Source: Mesostigma viride
Lineage: Eukaryota > Streptophyta > Mesostigmatophyceae > Mesostigmatales > Mesostigmataceae
NCBI GenBank assembly: GCA_009746045.1
Contig: RPFO01002072.1
Span: 1-34,635, forward strand
DNA: 34,635 nt
Reading direction: 5' to 3'
Part shown: positions 7,361-17,837 of the stretch, piece after piece
Layout of the letters: each line of letters begins with the position of its first letter
Numbering within the stretch: position 1 is the first letter of the stretch
Translations under genes and position numbers: made by a program
The notes under the pieces: generated by a model
Seen by the model: the letters and a program-made list of their open reading frames with translations, nothing else
Told to the model about the DNA's origin: nothing
Databases searched by the model: none

Positions 7361-9110
7361 ATGGATCCAGTGGGTGGAGATATGTCGCCTATACCTACCA
7401 ATAATAATAATAATATACTACTAATAATAATAACATAACAATACTCGTGGTAACCGACGGGACTCCTTGGAAACGGTACACCATCTCACTCCTCAAGGTA
7501 ATCTGCGTACCTCACCTCCTTCTCCTGTTGCTGGTGGTCGCCGTCGTCCCTCAATTACCCCACCTACCTATGAACAACGTATGCAGTCAGATTTAGTGAT
7601 GACCCTCTTTTGCTGTGAACCAGGCCCCTGCCCCTCCTGCAACCTTGGCTCAACCCTCCAGCAGGTCCTCACTAACTAACAATGTTCTAGGCCTCCTTCC
7701 CACCCTGTGCCTTCCATGCCTGCTTTTAACACGGGTCGTGCCTCTGCCCCTGTCGGCCCTTCTGGGCGCCCTAGTGCAGTTCCCTTTTACCCACCTGCTT
7801 CCTGGTCCTACCCTGAGACGGCCTATGAGGCAGCCCAGGTCCCTACCCGTGTGGCTGATTTAGAAGTTAATAGTGATTTCAGCACCATGCCCTAGATGAT
7901 AGAAATTATGATCATTTTGCCTACTCCTCTCTTCGTGAGCAATATACTGTCCCCTTCTCTTATGGGCACCAGCCTGAAACGGTGGCCCCTTCTAGACCCC
8001 TACCCAAGACTTTTCCTCTTCCTTCCTTCTATCCCGCTTATGTAGCAGTGGAAGATAGTGGCCCTATGGGAAAAACTGACTCTTCTAATCCCCCTAAGCC
8101 CCCTGCTCTTCCCCTCTTTGCTAACCTTCCCAAGCTGGATGTCAAGTCTACCCCTCAACAGTTTTTCACCTTTATTATGTTGCTTACCCAGAACACAGAG
8201 TCGTGGCAGAATCATAATAGATGGCGTCTCTCTGATGCTGTATTAGTTCCTCACTATCTTACAACCTGCATTACTCCTGAGCTTGCTAACCTCATTCAGT
8301 GTGAGTCTTTGGCCTCTCATGCCTACCCTAACTCTGTAGCAGAATTGTTTAAGCGTTTAGAGAACCATTTAGTCCCTCCTGATTCAGATTGGCAGGATAG
8401 ATTAGCCTTTGGTACCTTGCAGCAGGGTACTAAATCATTTAAGGAGTATATGAAAGAGTTTGATGCTCAGATGGTACGAATTAGGGATTTGTCGGGTGCA
8501 GAAGTACGTGCTCGCTTCCTCCAAGGCCTCAGTAGACCTTATTACGTGAAGTCAAGCGCCAGTTCTCTGCCTACCGTTTTACTGATCTGCCCCTCAAGCA
8601 TGTGCGCCAGCATCTCTTGCGAGTAGCAGATTTCTTCACCACTCCTTCTCTCCTACCCGTTCCCGTATTAATAATATTATCCTTACCCCTGAGGAGGAGA
8701 ACTCCTATGTAGAAGAATTAGATATCTGCGTTGCTGATCTTCAGCTCTTGATGTCTCTCATATCACATGCTATCATTGTAAGGAAGTAGGTCATCTTAAA
8801 CGTGAGTGCCCCAAGTTCCTTTCGGGTGCTCCCCCTCATCCCGACGCTCGCCCTCCTCGTACCCCTCAGCGTGCTCCTATTCGTCCTACTTCAGGACGCA
8901 TTCCCTCAGCTACCCCTAGTAGGCTGAATGCTGTGCAGGCAGGACCCCCAGGGTTCCCCTATGATAATCAGGCTCCCGCACCCTCTTCGCTCCCTCGTGA
9001 CCCTCCAGCAGTGGCTTTTTCGCCAGGGTCTTCTTCGGGGTTAGTTCCTATGGATTTGGGGGGGAGGGGGAACAGTAGGCCTGTCAGCCGGGGGTAACCT
9101 GGACAGGTCC
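7361..9110 (+). pseudogene. gag: Gypsy gag (capsid and zinc-knuckle nucleocapsid), frameshifted
   Basis: A likely start is ATG 7361, followed by an Asn-rich stretch encoded by AAT repeats (7400-7440). The frame then changes several times. The 7982-8540 segment contains the capsid-like region (for example LFKRLENHL and SFKEYMKEFDAQMVRIRDL, a retrotransposon gag pattern). From about 8545 the frame shifts again, and the next frame continues with the RQHLLRVADFF region. A CCHC knuckle lies at 8768-8809 (C-x2-C-x4-H-x4-C, GHLKRECPK). The domains are therefore all present, but no single frame spans them. Confidence 0.7.
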
Positions 9111-9191
9111 TTAGATAGTACCCCAGATAAAAATTTTTGCCTGCCTGTTTTTATAACCTCTGTAGGAGCTGAATCTTCCCTACCACTACGT

Positions 9192-9716
9192 GTGCGTCCT
9201 CTTATGTTCTTGAATGGTGGTTTAACCGTTCCCCACACTGTTGTAGACCCTTTCTTGCATGCTGATGAACTCTTGAATGTCTCTGTGTTGGTAGATAGCG
9301 GTGCGGCTAGCTCCTTTGTGAGCGAGGCCCTAGTTAGGCGTTTAGGACTAGTCCCTACCCCTCACACCAAACCTGTCACTGTTCATTATGCTGATGGTCG
9401 CACCAGTCATTCCCCGGGTACGGTGTCCCTTCCCCTGGTCATACAAGGACGTACTGTCAACCTGACGGCCACTATAGGCCCTATCACTACCGCTGATGTA
9501 TTACTAGGATTAGATTGGCACCAGGATAATAAGATTACTATTAATTATGATACCATGGTCATTTGGTTTCCAGATAGCTCTTACTGGGTACCGGAACGTC
9601 ATTATAGATTGGAAAATTTATCCTTGGTAGATATTACTCCTCCTACACCTGTTGATCCTCCTGTAAGACCTATACCTGAAGTATTAATGTCCAATGATGA
9701 GTTGCGTTCTGAATAA
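9192..9716 (+). CDS. pro: Gypsy aspartic protease (retropepsin)
   Basis: A 174-residue open segment carries the active-site motif VLVDSGAASSFV (DSG codons at 9294-9302) and the downstream VLLGLDWH motif, both standard for gypsy retropepsins. It would cleave the Gag-Pol polyprotein as a homodimer. The frame is open upstream of the first marked start, so in life it is probably part of a longer polyprotein. A stop and a frame change separate it from the RT segment that begins 24 bases on. Confidence 0.8.
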   Translation: MRPLMFLNGGLTVPHTVVDPFLHADELLNVSVLVDSGAASSFVSEALVRRLGLVPTPHTKPVTVHYADGRTSHSPGTVSLPLVIQGRTVNLTATIGPITTADVLLGLDWHQDNKITINYDTMVIWFPDSSYWVPERHYRLENLSLVDITPPTPVDPPVRPIPEVLMSNDELRSE

Positions 9717-9739
9717 AGGAATATGGATATTTATTATGT

Positions 9740-10738
9740 ATGTTCCTTCAGTTAGAAGTACAGGAGATACCTATCACTAATAATAGTGTGGATATAGATA
9801 TAAACACAGTGGATACAATAGGAGTGGGATTTACTGAAAATGAAATAGTAAGATACATGGCTGTGATAGATTCCTCAAAAGTTTTTGAAGAAAAGACTCC
9901 TTCTTATCCTCCTCCTCGTTCTGTTTTACACCGTGTAGTTATCAAGGACGGTGCAGTTCCTACGCACTCTCCGATGTATAGAATGGGCCCTACCGAGTTA
10001 AAGGAACTAAAACAGATTTTAGTGTCACTATTAGAAGCAGGATTGATAGAGCCTAGTAACTCTCCCTACTCAGCTGGTGTCCTGTTAGTTCCTAAGCCAA
10101 ATGGCAAGTTTCGCCTAGTTACTGATTATAGGAAGTTGAATGATATTACTGTGAAGTCTAAATACCCTCTACCTCGTATTGATGATATATTTAATAAGGT
10201 TAAAGGTTCCACTTGTTTCACAGTACTGGATTGTGCGGATGGTTTTTGGCAGTTGCGGATAGCTCCTGAGGATTGCCATAAAACCGCCTTTGCTACCCCT
10301 TTTGGTCATTACCAGTTTAGAGTAGCGGCTATGGGACTCTGTAACTCGCCTGCCTCTTTTCAAATGTTAATGAATGAAGTGCTTAGACCTGTTATGGGAA
10401 ATTCTCACCTTCCTCAGGTGTCCTCTGATTTAAAGGATCCTTCCTTCTCCTCTGTTTCTTTATCTGAGCATGACCGTTCTTGTGCTCAAGCTTACTTAGA
10501 TGATATTCTTATTTACTCTCCTGATTTTGAAACGCACCTACGTGATTTAAAGAAAGTATTAGAAATAATGGCTGAAAATTCTTTGTGGGCGCGCCGTGCT
10601 AAAGTTCGTTCGGGTAGGAGTGTCCCATTTTTAGGGCACGTTCTGTCAGATGCCGGGGTCGCTACCGACCCGGATAAAACTAAGTCAATTCAGGAATGGC
10701 CTACTCCTACCGACGTTAAAGGTGTACGTAGTTTCTAG
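9740..10738 (+). CDS. pol: Gypsy reverse transcriptase domain
   Basis: A 332-residue segment has all the core gypsy RT blocks: EAGLIEPSNSPYSAGVLLV, the FRLVTDYRKLND block, TVLDCADGFWQL with the first catalytic Asp, the FGHYQFRVAAMGLCNSPASF block, and AYLDDILIYS at 10490-10519 with the catalytic Asp pair. About 30 Ser/Asp-rich residues sit between VLRPVMG and AYLDD, an insertion compared with usual gypsy RTs. The segment ends at a TAG just inside the VRSFLG motif, where one missing base after TTTC would explain the stop; the motif continues in the next frame. Confidence 0.9.
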   Translation: MFLQLEVQEIPITNNSVDIDINTVDTIGVGFTENEIVRYMAVIDSSKVFEEKTPSYPPPRSVLHRVVIKDGAVPTHSPMYRMGPTELKELKQILVSLLEAGLIEPSNSPYSAGVLLVPKPNGKFRLVTDYRKLNDITVKSKYPLPRIDDIFNKVKGSTCFTVLDCADGFWQLRIAPEDCHKTAFATPFGHYQFRVAAMGLCNSPASFQMLMNEVLRPVMGNSHLPQVSSDLKDPSFSSVSLSEHDRSCAQAYLDDILIYSPDFETHLRDLKKVLEIMAENSLWARRAKVRSGRSVPFLGHVLSDAGVATDPDKTKSIQEWPTPTDVKGVRSF

Positions 10739-11744
10739 GAATTGCTTCTTACTATAGGCGTTTTATCCCGCGTTTCGCAACTATAGCAGCCCCTATTAAT
10801 CATTTATTAAAGAAGGATATCCCCTTTGTTTGGAGTAGTGAATGTCAGTCGGCTTTTCAGTGTCTAAAATCCCTACTCCTTTCCCCTCCTGTACTCATCC
10901 TACCGGATACTACTAAACCCTTTGTTGTAGCTACAGATGCTAGTAAGGTAGCTATAGGGGCGTCCTTCTCCAGGATCAGGGTCAGGGCTTACAGCCAATT
11001 GAGTATATCTCTAGGACAATGCTCCCTGCGGAGCGTAACTATCCCGTACACCAGCAGGAACTCTTAGCGGTGGTGTATTGTTGCCACGCGTGGCAGCACT
11101 TTCTTAAAGGTGCTCAATTTGATGTCTGCCTGAATGAACCCTGTGAGCTAGATCCTTATAGGTTAGTTATCCAAACGGATCACCGTCCCCTTACCCATCT
11201 TCTCTCCCAACCCAACCTTACCCCTCGGCAAGCGCGCTGGATGGAATTTTTAGCACAGTTTTCCCCTTTTAAACTTCAGTATGTTAAGGGTGTAGATAAC
11301 ATAGTACCAGATGCACTCTCTCGTCGTGCAGATTACTCCTTTTTCGAGGACCTTGATGTTCTCAATACTACTCTAGTTCCTACTACTATGGGTGTAACCC
11401 CTTATGGTGAACTACCTGATGATGAATCCTATGCCTACCTCTTTCATACAGCTGTTCGCATGCCTGATCTCCTTTCTCACGTAGGACTCTCTCTCCCGTG
11501 TGAGGCCCTTCCCGTGGCCTCGGTGGGGGGGGAGGGGAAAAATAAAATTTCTATACCGCTTAGCCATATAGCGACTAGGTCAGGAAAGTCTTATGAAAAC
11601 ATAGTCCCTCTAGGACCTCCCCTTCTCTTTGGCAAGGCGGTAGGAGATCTCTTTAAACCTGTTCTGGATACCTCTGTAGCGATGCCTACCTCTGATCTTG
11701 AACGCTTATTAGTAGATTTACGGCCACTGAGCCGGAAGCATTAG
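10739..11744 (+). pseudogene. pol: Gypsy RNase H domain, frameshifted
   Basis: The sequence continues the RT in a new frame with ASYYRRFIP, then the RNase H start VVATDASK (Asp at 10935). A second one-base shift follows near 10965, after which the frame 11019-11744 holds the HQQELLAVVY helix, IQTDHRPL and VDNIVPDALSRR motifs of gypsy RNase H. The C-terminal ~130 residues are a connecting region to the integrase, ending at a stop at 11744 where the frame changes again. The enzyme would remove RNA from the RNA/DNA hybrid. Confidence 0.8.
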
Positions 11745-12529
11745 CTGCCATTGCTGCACATCCCCAACAATTAGGCAAGCACCCTTGTAAATTTGTAGGT
11801 GGGTTTTTATATGTGCAGATAGCAGATTCTCCCCCTCAATGGCGCCTGTATGTCCCTCCTATCTGTCGCTCCTCCTTGCTCTTTGAGTTGCATGACTTAG
11901 CTGCTCATCAGGGTGGTAAACGGGTACGGGACCTAGTAGCCCGCTCTTATTACTGGCCTTCCCTTTATAAGGATGTAGATGAGTATGTTAGAACTTGTCA
12001 ATCTTGCCAGGAGATGAAACCCAATAACGTAGGACAGATAGCAGAACCTAGGACCTTGCCTGACCCCATCATGCCGTGGGATTCTATCATGATGGATTTT
12101 GTAGGACCTTTTAGAAAGAATGATAGGGGCAATGCCCAGATCCTTGTGTTCATAGATCGTTTTACTCGTATGTGCCATCTCGTGCCGTGTCCTTTAGAAC
12201 TCACAGCACGTGATTGCGCACGCCTATACCTCAATAATGTATACAGATATCATGGTTTGAGTAGGCAGTTTATTAGTGATAAGGATAAGTTATTTACCTC
12301 AGATTTTTGGCAGCAGTTTTTCGCTGCCATCGGTACCAAGGTTACCTACGGTACTGCCTACCACTCCTCCTCCTCTCATTTAGTAGAGCGTCTTAATAGG
12401 GTAGTGGAAGAAGCGCTTAGGCACTATGTTAATGGCTCGGGAAGTGATTGGGAGGATTATTTATGTTTGGTAGAGTTCTCCCTCAACAATTGTCCCCAGC
12501 TGCGCATGGATATACGCCCTTCTTCCTAG
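11745..12529 (+). CDS. pol: Gypsy integrase: zinc-binding and catalytic core
   Basis: The open segment 11813-12529 (238 residues) has the HHCC zinc finger (HDLAAHQ...CQSCQ) and the DDE core: Asp in MMDFVGPF (12095), Asp in ISDKDKLF (12278), and Glu in HLVERLNR (~12386). The usual GQTE before the Glu is replaced by SHLVE. The frame breaks near 12500-12530, after the NNCPQ part of the core. Integrase inserts the cDNA; the 5-bp CTCAG duplication is its product. Confidence 0.85.
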
Positions 12530-12593
12530 ATACTGGTAGACAGCCTCTTACCCTACCTCTCTCTTAGCTAGTCCTCTACGGGACAAGGATGAT

Positions 12594-13205
12594 GTGTCCC
12601 GAGATACTGTAGAAGGTGTACAGTCCTTACTAGATAGAATGAAAACTGCTCATGACCACGCGATCTCAGGGTACCAAAAAGCTCAGTCTAAGTACCTTGC
12701 TAGGTTGCGTGCCTCCTTAGATAGAAGAGCACCTGAGATAGAAATAGGAGATCTAGTATTAGTAGAAGGCCCCCGTGTTGGCCGTTTTGCTCATAAGTTT
12801 GAAGCAGAACTTAAGGTCAAACTTAGGCCCGCCTTCTTAGGACCCTTCCATGTGTTGTCTAGAGTAGGAAATTTCTTATATAAAGTCGATATCCCTACCT
12901 CTTGGCAGACACATTCAAACACCTTCCATAGAAGCCAGCTGAAACTGTACCACCCTAGTACGTTCGCTGGTAGAGAGCTAGCGCCTGCCCCTTTAGAGCA
13001 TAACCCTGACACTGGGGAAGTAGAAGACGAAGTAGAAAGCATCGTGGCCCATAGAGATATCAAAAAGGGCCGCGGTACCCAGCGTCAGTATAAAGTGAAG
13101 TGGATGTATGCTCGTAGTGAAGTAGATAAGGTCTGGTATACGGAGAGTGAGCTAGATGGGTGTAGTCGCCTGCTGCAGGAATATAAAACCCTGCACAAGC
13201 TCTAG
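12594..13205 (+). CDS. pol: Gypsy integrase C-terminus with chromodomain
   Basis: A 203-residue segment begins with the C-terminal helix of integrase, then the GPY/F-like module (GDLVLVE...LGPFHVLSRVGNFLYKV, then HSNTFHRSQLKLYH), and ends in a chromodomain over the last ~60 residues: a VESIVAHRD start, YKVKWMY, and VWYTESEL. In chromoviruses this domain binds histone marks and directs insertion into heterochromatin. Its presence places the element in the chromovirus branch of Ty3/gypsy. Confidence 0.88.
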   Translation: MSRDTVEGVQSLLDRMKTAHDHAISGYQKAQSKYLARLRASLDRRAPEIEIGDLVLVEGPRVGRFAHKFEAELKVKLRPAFLGPFHVLSRVGNFLYKVDIPTSWQTHSNTFHRSQLKLYHPSTFAGRELAPAPLEHNPDTGEVEDEVESIVAHRDIKKGRGTQRQYKVKWMYARSEVDKVWYTESELDGCSRLLQEYKTLHKL

Positions 13206-13281
13206 TTGTAGACCTTCTCCTCTCTTATGTTATGTCTGCTGTCGACGGGTGGTTGGTTGTCCCCTCCCCTCCGCAGCCGTC

Positions 13282-15604
13282 ATGTCAGAGCCTACCCCTC
13301 CGGCTGAGAGCCCGCTGCCGTCCCCGCCCCTACCGGACCCTGAGCTGTACTTCGAGGCCCTTCCGGGCCGCTGGGTGTCACGGTCCAGTTTTCCGGGTGG
13401 CATCGTGCAGCCGGCCCTCCAGGCCCAACATGCGGTTTAGTCAGGGCTGCTCTCTTCGGGGTCACGTGGTACGGTCCCTCCCCTGCTGAACCGCACCAGC
13501 TTGTTTTGCACGGGTTCGACGATGCCGGGCACTGTTTGTTAGAATGTGGCTCCAGCTGTCCAGCCTTGGGACAGATAGCTGCGGTTCTCCAGTGCCCCGG
13601 GTGTTTTCCTACCTTTCTACCCCTGTGGGCCGCTCCTGCCTACGGGATGTGTTCCCCTGGCTTCCGGCCGAGGGTGATGCGGAAATAGATGAGAACCCCT
13701 GCGACCTTCTACGGGCAGTAGAGTTCATGGAGATAGCAGACCAGACAGCGGGCGTAGGATTGGGCGACCCTACTCCTACGGACGCGCCGGTAGAGGCACA
13801 GTATTCTCCTGAGTATTCGGCCTCCCCTGCGGCGTCCTCCTCTTCAGTGTCGGCGCCTTCCCCTGTCCCGTCTTCACCGAGGTCGGTCCTGTGCGCATCG
13901 GTGGAGCCTACCCCTTTGGGCTCTGGTCGTGAGCCTGATCCTCTTTCGGCGACAGTTTCTGCGATGCAGGCGCAGATCCAGTCCCTGACGGCGGCCTTCG
14001 GGGCCTTCATGGCGGCCCAGGCGCACGCTCCAGCCACGCCAGGTGGGGTGTCTGCCGCAGCTGTGCCCCCTTCCCCTTCGGTCGCCTCGACGTCTACGGG
14101 TCCGTCTGTGCCGCGCGAGCCCTCGGCGGCTGCGGTTCCCTCTGTTGCTGCGGCTCCTACGCCTTCGGCTACCTCTGCGCCTGCTACTGACGTACCTGCG
14201 CCTCGGCGCGAGTCCGCCGTCCCAGCGGCCGCGCCCGTCGCCGCCGCGTCCGAGCCGCCCACCACGTCAGCGCCGCCCTCGCGGGGTTTCTTCAGCGACC
14301 CGGGCGGTCTTCCCAGGCTTTGGGAGGGCGGTCCTCCGCAGAGGATCCCGGTGCCTGACTGGAGCTTAGACGGTAACCAGTCGTATGCCGGATTGCCTGT
14401 CCCCACGGGCCCTATTTTCAACATGTGGCCTGGTGGTGCTCCGCCCCCAGAGACCGGCGCGCCAGCTGCGGAGGCGGGTCCGTCGCGACCCCCTGCGGCA
14501 TCGGGTCCGACGCGGCCCCCTGTTGTACCGGCGCCGTCTGCGTCTGTGCCGGTTCCTACCCCTTCGTCGGCCCCTGTCCCTTCGGCCCCGCGGTCTTTGG
14601 CTGCGGTTGTTCGGTCCAGTGGCTCTGACCCTCGCGCCACCCGCGCTGCCGATTCCCTTCGGGAGTTGTCAGAGGGCGATCGGGATCGGGCCCCTTCTGT
14701 GGTGCATGCGACTCCGGAGTCGCGCGACACGCCTGTCTTTGGGTACGGTATGTCTGCGCTCGCCTGCCGCCAGTGTGACCTGCCGCGCGCCTCCGCCGAG
14801 CTTGCCATTTCGCCCATGTCCTACGGGTTCTCCCAGGTGTGTCGGGCGCCGCGGGACCGTGGCCTACCAGTTGAGACTGATCGGCCTCCTTTCGATATGG
14901 TTATTTTAGCTGATCCGGTGTTCCAGGGTGAGATCCTGGTTCGGCGCGTCCTGTATCGCTGGGCTAGGCGCCACAATGACTTGGACACCTACGGCGGGTT
15001 CCAGTGGGCTTACCCTCCGCCTCTGGGCATTATGGCCTCAGATGCCCTTACGGTAGAGTTTCCTGCGGTGCCGGGTGCCACGTACAGCACGGTCCTTCAG
15101 CCCATCCTAGAGTGGGATGCCCGTCGTCCAGCGCCCATCCCGGGCCAGGGTTTGGACTCTCGGGGTCATCCTCCTCCCCGGGCTAGCGACTACCTCGAGA
15201 CGTTCGGGTCGCGACAGTGTGCCCGTCGGTGGCGCTCCCGTGAGATTCGGCATATCCGGTTGTGGCCGTCCAACGTGGAGCCCCTGGTAGATCTGTTTTT
15301 CCCGACGGGTATGCGCCCTCGGATCCGGTACCATCGCCTGCTCCTGCGGGCTCTCTGCCTGATCGCGGTAGAGCCTTTCCTACGCCTCTTTGCCTGTGGT
15401 TTCCTGGACTGGGCCCGGGGCCAGGTCGTTCTTACGCAGCATAGGTATTACTGGGCCTTCCTGGGTCTTTTTCCTGACGGCGTGTGGGCCGATGTTTTCC
15501 TCACTGTAGATAGGCACGACAATGCTGAGGATGTGTCTCACTACCAGGCGTACCTGGATGTCCTGCTGGCCTCCCGTGGTACTTACCAGACGGATGGCCA
15601 TTAG
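13282..15604 (+). pseudogene. Gypsy 3' accessory ORF (unknown protein) after pol
   Basis: ATG 13282 starts a Pro-rich N-terminus (MSEPTPPAE). After frame changes near 13435 and 13600 the main open segment runs 13544-15604 (686 residues). Residues ~60-410 are Pro/Ala/Ser-rich and probably disordered. The last ~250 residues look folded, with aromatic and Arg-rich stretches. It occupies the place of env in some gypsy elements, but I see no signal peptide or clear membrane anchor; the most hydrophobic stretch is about residues 608-632. I do not recognise it. The long antisense frame on the other strand (13609-14817) is a product of the GC-rich composition. Confidence 0.6.
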
Positions 15605-15975
15605 ATAGAGGGCCTTAGGCCCGACCTGAGGGTGTTGTCCCTCCGGTATATAGAGTCGCCCTCACGTTCTGGCCAGTTGACTGGTCGTTCTTGGTCCTTG
15701 GTGCTGATTTGTTTACTCTGTGTGTCCTGCCCAGTGCCGTTCCCCCCGGCAAGGACTTTGTTCCAGGCAGTTAGGGGAACCTACCACCAGGCTTGGTGCT
15801 GGCTAACCCTACACCACCCGGCGTGGTGGTGGAGACCGTGTGAACTATTGGTGCTTTGTATCTTGGATGGTCTATCGACTGTGTTGGTGTGTGCTGGGTG
15901 CATTAGGTTTCCTACCCCTTTGGTTTCCTCCCTGTGCGTAGGGAGAGGGCTCCCTACCTTTTGTGGGGGGGGAGG
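15605..15975 (+). other. Gypsy 3' untranslated region with polypurine tract
   Basis: This is non-coding between the accessory ORF and the 3' LTR. It ends in the polypurine tract GTGGGGGGGGAGG at 15963-15975, directly next to the LTR start TGTTACG. This is the standard primer for plus-strand synthesis. Confidence 0.8.
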
Positions 15976-16243
15976 TGTTACGTCGCGTAACAATTCGTTG
16001 TAGTTACGGACGTAAATTAGGTTTCTTGCCTCGGTTGTCCCTAGGTTTACGTGTAGTTCCTATTGGGACATTACTGTCCTCGTAACAGTACTGTGGTACA
16101 TTGGGTGCCTTTGGGCGCCGCGCCGCGTACTTTATTAGTGGTCCTCATCCTTTGGTAGAATGTAGTGGACCAGCGTGCATCTGTGCACCTGCCTGTGTTT
16201 CTGTGGTTTTGAAGGCGAGGGCCAGGTCGGCCCGAGCCTGTTG
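15976..16243 (+). repeat. Gypsy 3' LTR, first part
   Basis: It matches 5786-6053 of the 5' LTR without visible differences and is then interrupted by element B. The last five bases, TGTTG (16239-16243), are duplicated at 24644-24648. The LTR continues at 24649. Confidence 0.92.
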
Positions 16244-16899
16244 GATTTGCGCAGCAACTCGTCAGCAGAGCTTGTGAGCTCCTGGTCCTTGCCGGCTGGA
16301 ATGACCCTAGGCTGCTGGCTAGCAACCTTTATCCTCACACCAGGCCTACGACCCTCGATAGGCTCGCCACTCGTCGTGACGACCAAGGTTCGTGTGTGAA
16401 GACGCTCGTTGCCTCGTTGAGCCTCGAGCTATATGCAACCTCGTTCCATCCTTGTTCCTCCGTCATGAGCAACGCTGGGCAACGCTACATTGCCAGAGCC
16501 TCGTATCGCTGCCTTGCATCCTCGTTGCAGGCAGCATACAGGAATCTCTGGCTATCCTGTCGGTCTAGGACAGCACAGGACCTGCCACAGTCCTGCAAGG
16601 ACGTACATCCTTGCAGACCTGCTGGCTGGTTACTGGCTTCTACTAGCCACAGTACCGTTAAGCCCTCAGTACACTGTGTCCCAGTCACGTGAGAGTCCAG
16701 GCTAAGCCTGTGCAGGCACGGCCTGCCACGTGTCCTGTCCACTATGCCCTGAGTGTGCCCCGCCCTCGCCCACCGGTCGGCAGTACTTCGGGACTTGATA
16801 ACTTTCTAGTCCCTTGTCTGTTCTAGGCGGTTGACACGGCGTTGGAAAGGTCTCCTCAACCTGCATCCATCTAGCACATTGGTGCCCCAATATGCTAAC
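16244..16899 (-). repeat. Element B 3' LTR
   Basis: This 656-bp direct repeat matches 23990-24643. Small differences include CTCCGT/CTCGGT, ACGTAC/ACTTAC, TTAAG/TTGAG and a 3-base indel near 16560. The outer end touches TGTTG. Confidence 0.88.
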
Positions 16900-17837
16900 T
16901 CCAACCCTTTCTTGTTTTGGAGCTTGGACCAGCCTGAGAACCTATCAGCCACTGTCCCCACAAGCCTTCAGACATCTGATCCCTCCCAGAGACCAGACCT
17001 GCCTTTTCTTTTGGAACCTGAGGTGCCTCCAAATATTAGCTAGGCCTGCTCATTGGTTCAAAGGTTGCCCTCTGACCCACATGACATCCCAACCCTTTCT
17101 TTGGGAACCTGGTGTAGATTAAAGTTAGGTCTTCACTTAGTCAGAGGAGTTTGGATAGAGGAGTCCATGAACGTACTATTGTGAGTTCCTGGTCATCCAG
17201 TTATCACAGGCGCCCGTTCATATGGCGCCCGCCACGGAGCCTCCTTTATCTTTTAAATCCTTCCAAAGACTGAGAGAGCCCTGACAAATGTTAGCCAACA
17301 CATGGGGAGCCCATGTCCTCACTGAGGGATAAACTCAGGATTCATACATGCCAGGCTGAGGTCAGCTGGGGAATCGAACCCCACCCCATATCCTCCAGGT
17401 TTGGATCAGCTCCTGGAACTGAGCATCACAAACAACAAGACATGACAATAACAAGATTATGTTTTATTATAAAGGAGTATAACCCATAGTGAGGCCCCTG
17501 GCAACCACGTCCAACATGGTCACACAACCAGGGATTTTATTAGCATGCAACAGGTTGGTTACAGAGAATATATACAAATGTACAGCAACCTGTTAGAGCC
17601 AACACTTGGGCTGCCCTTGCAGGGTCCATTCCATGAAGACCCAAGGCCCATTACAAAGTCCTTAAGACTCTTCTGCAGCTCCATGACAGAGCCAGGCGAA
17701 ATTCTCAGCCAGGGGAGTGACTCCACCCTGACCCCTGTCCAGCAGAGTGTGTCTGAACTCTGAAGGACCTGCTGTCAGCCACCACGTGGCTGCCCAGCCC
17801 ACTGGGATGCCTCCCACCTAGAGCAAGGCTGTTTGGT
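16900..17837 (-). other. Element B long 3' untranslated region
   Basis: About 940 bases lie between the pol stop and the 3' LTR with no convincing ORF. On the minus strand it contains AATAAAA-like poly(A) signals (around 17460-17550), a perfect T-arm mimic (17368-17384), and a purine-rich AAGAAAGGG just before the LTR that may serve as a weak polypurine tract. Confidence 0.7.
17368..17384 (-). promoter_or_regulatory. tRNA T-arm mimic in element B 3' UTR
   Basis: On the minus strand TGGGGTTCGATTCCCCA forms a 5-bp stem around a 7-base TTCGATT loop, exactly a tRNA TΨC arm and a perfect match to the Pol III B box GGTTCGANTCC. Element A has the same arm in its 3' UTR. No other tRNA parts are seen around it. 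Confidence 0.55.

Noticed and set aside
13609-14817. 402-residue antisense ORF
   Set aside because: It lies opposite the Pro/Ala/Ser-rich gypsy accessory ORF and is low-complexity Gly/Ala/Thr; GC-rich codon bias creates it.
13544-15604. Envelope glycoprotein call for the gypsy 3' ORF
   Set aside because: No signal peptide, no fusion-peptide-like or anchoring segment, and no glycosylation-rich ectodomain pattern.
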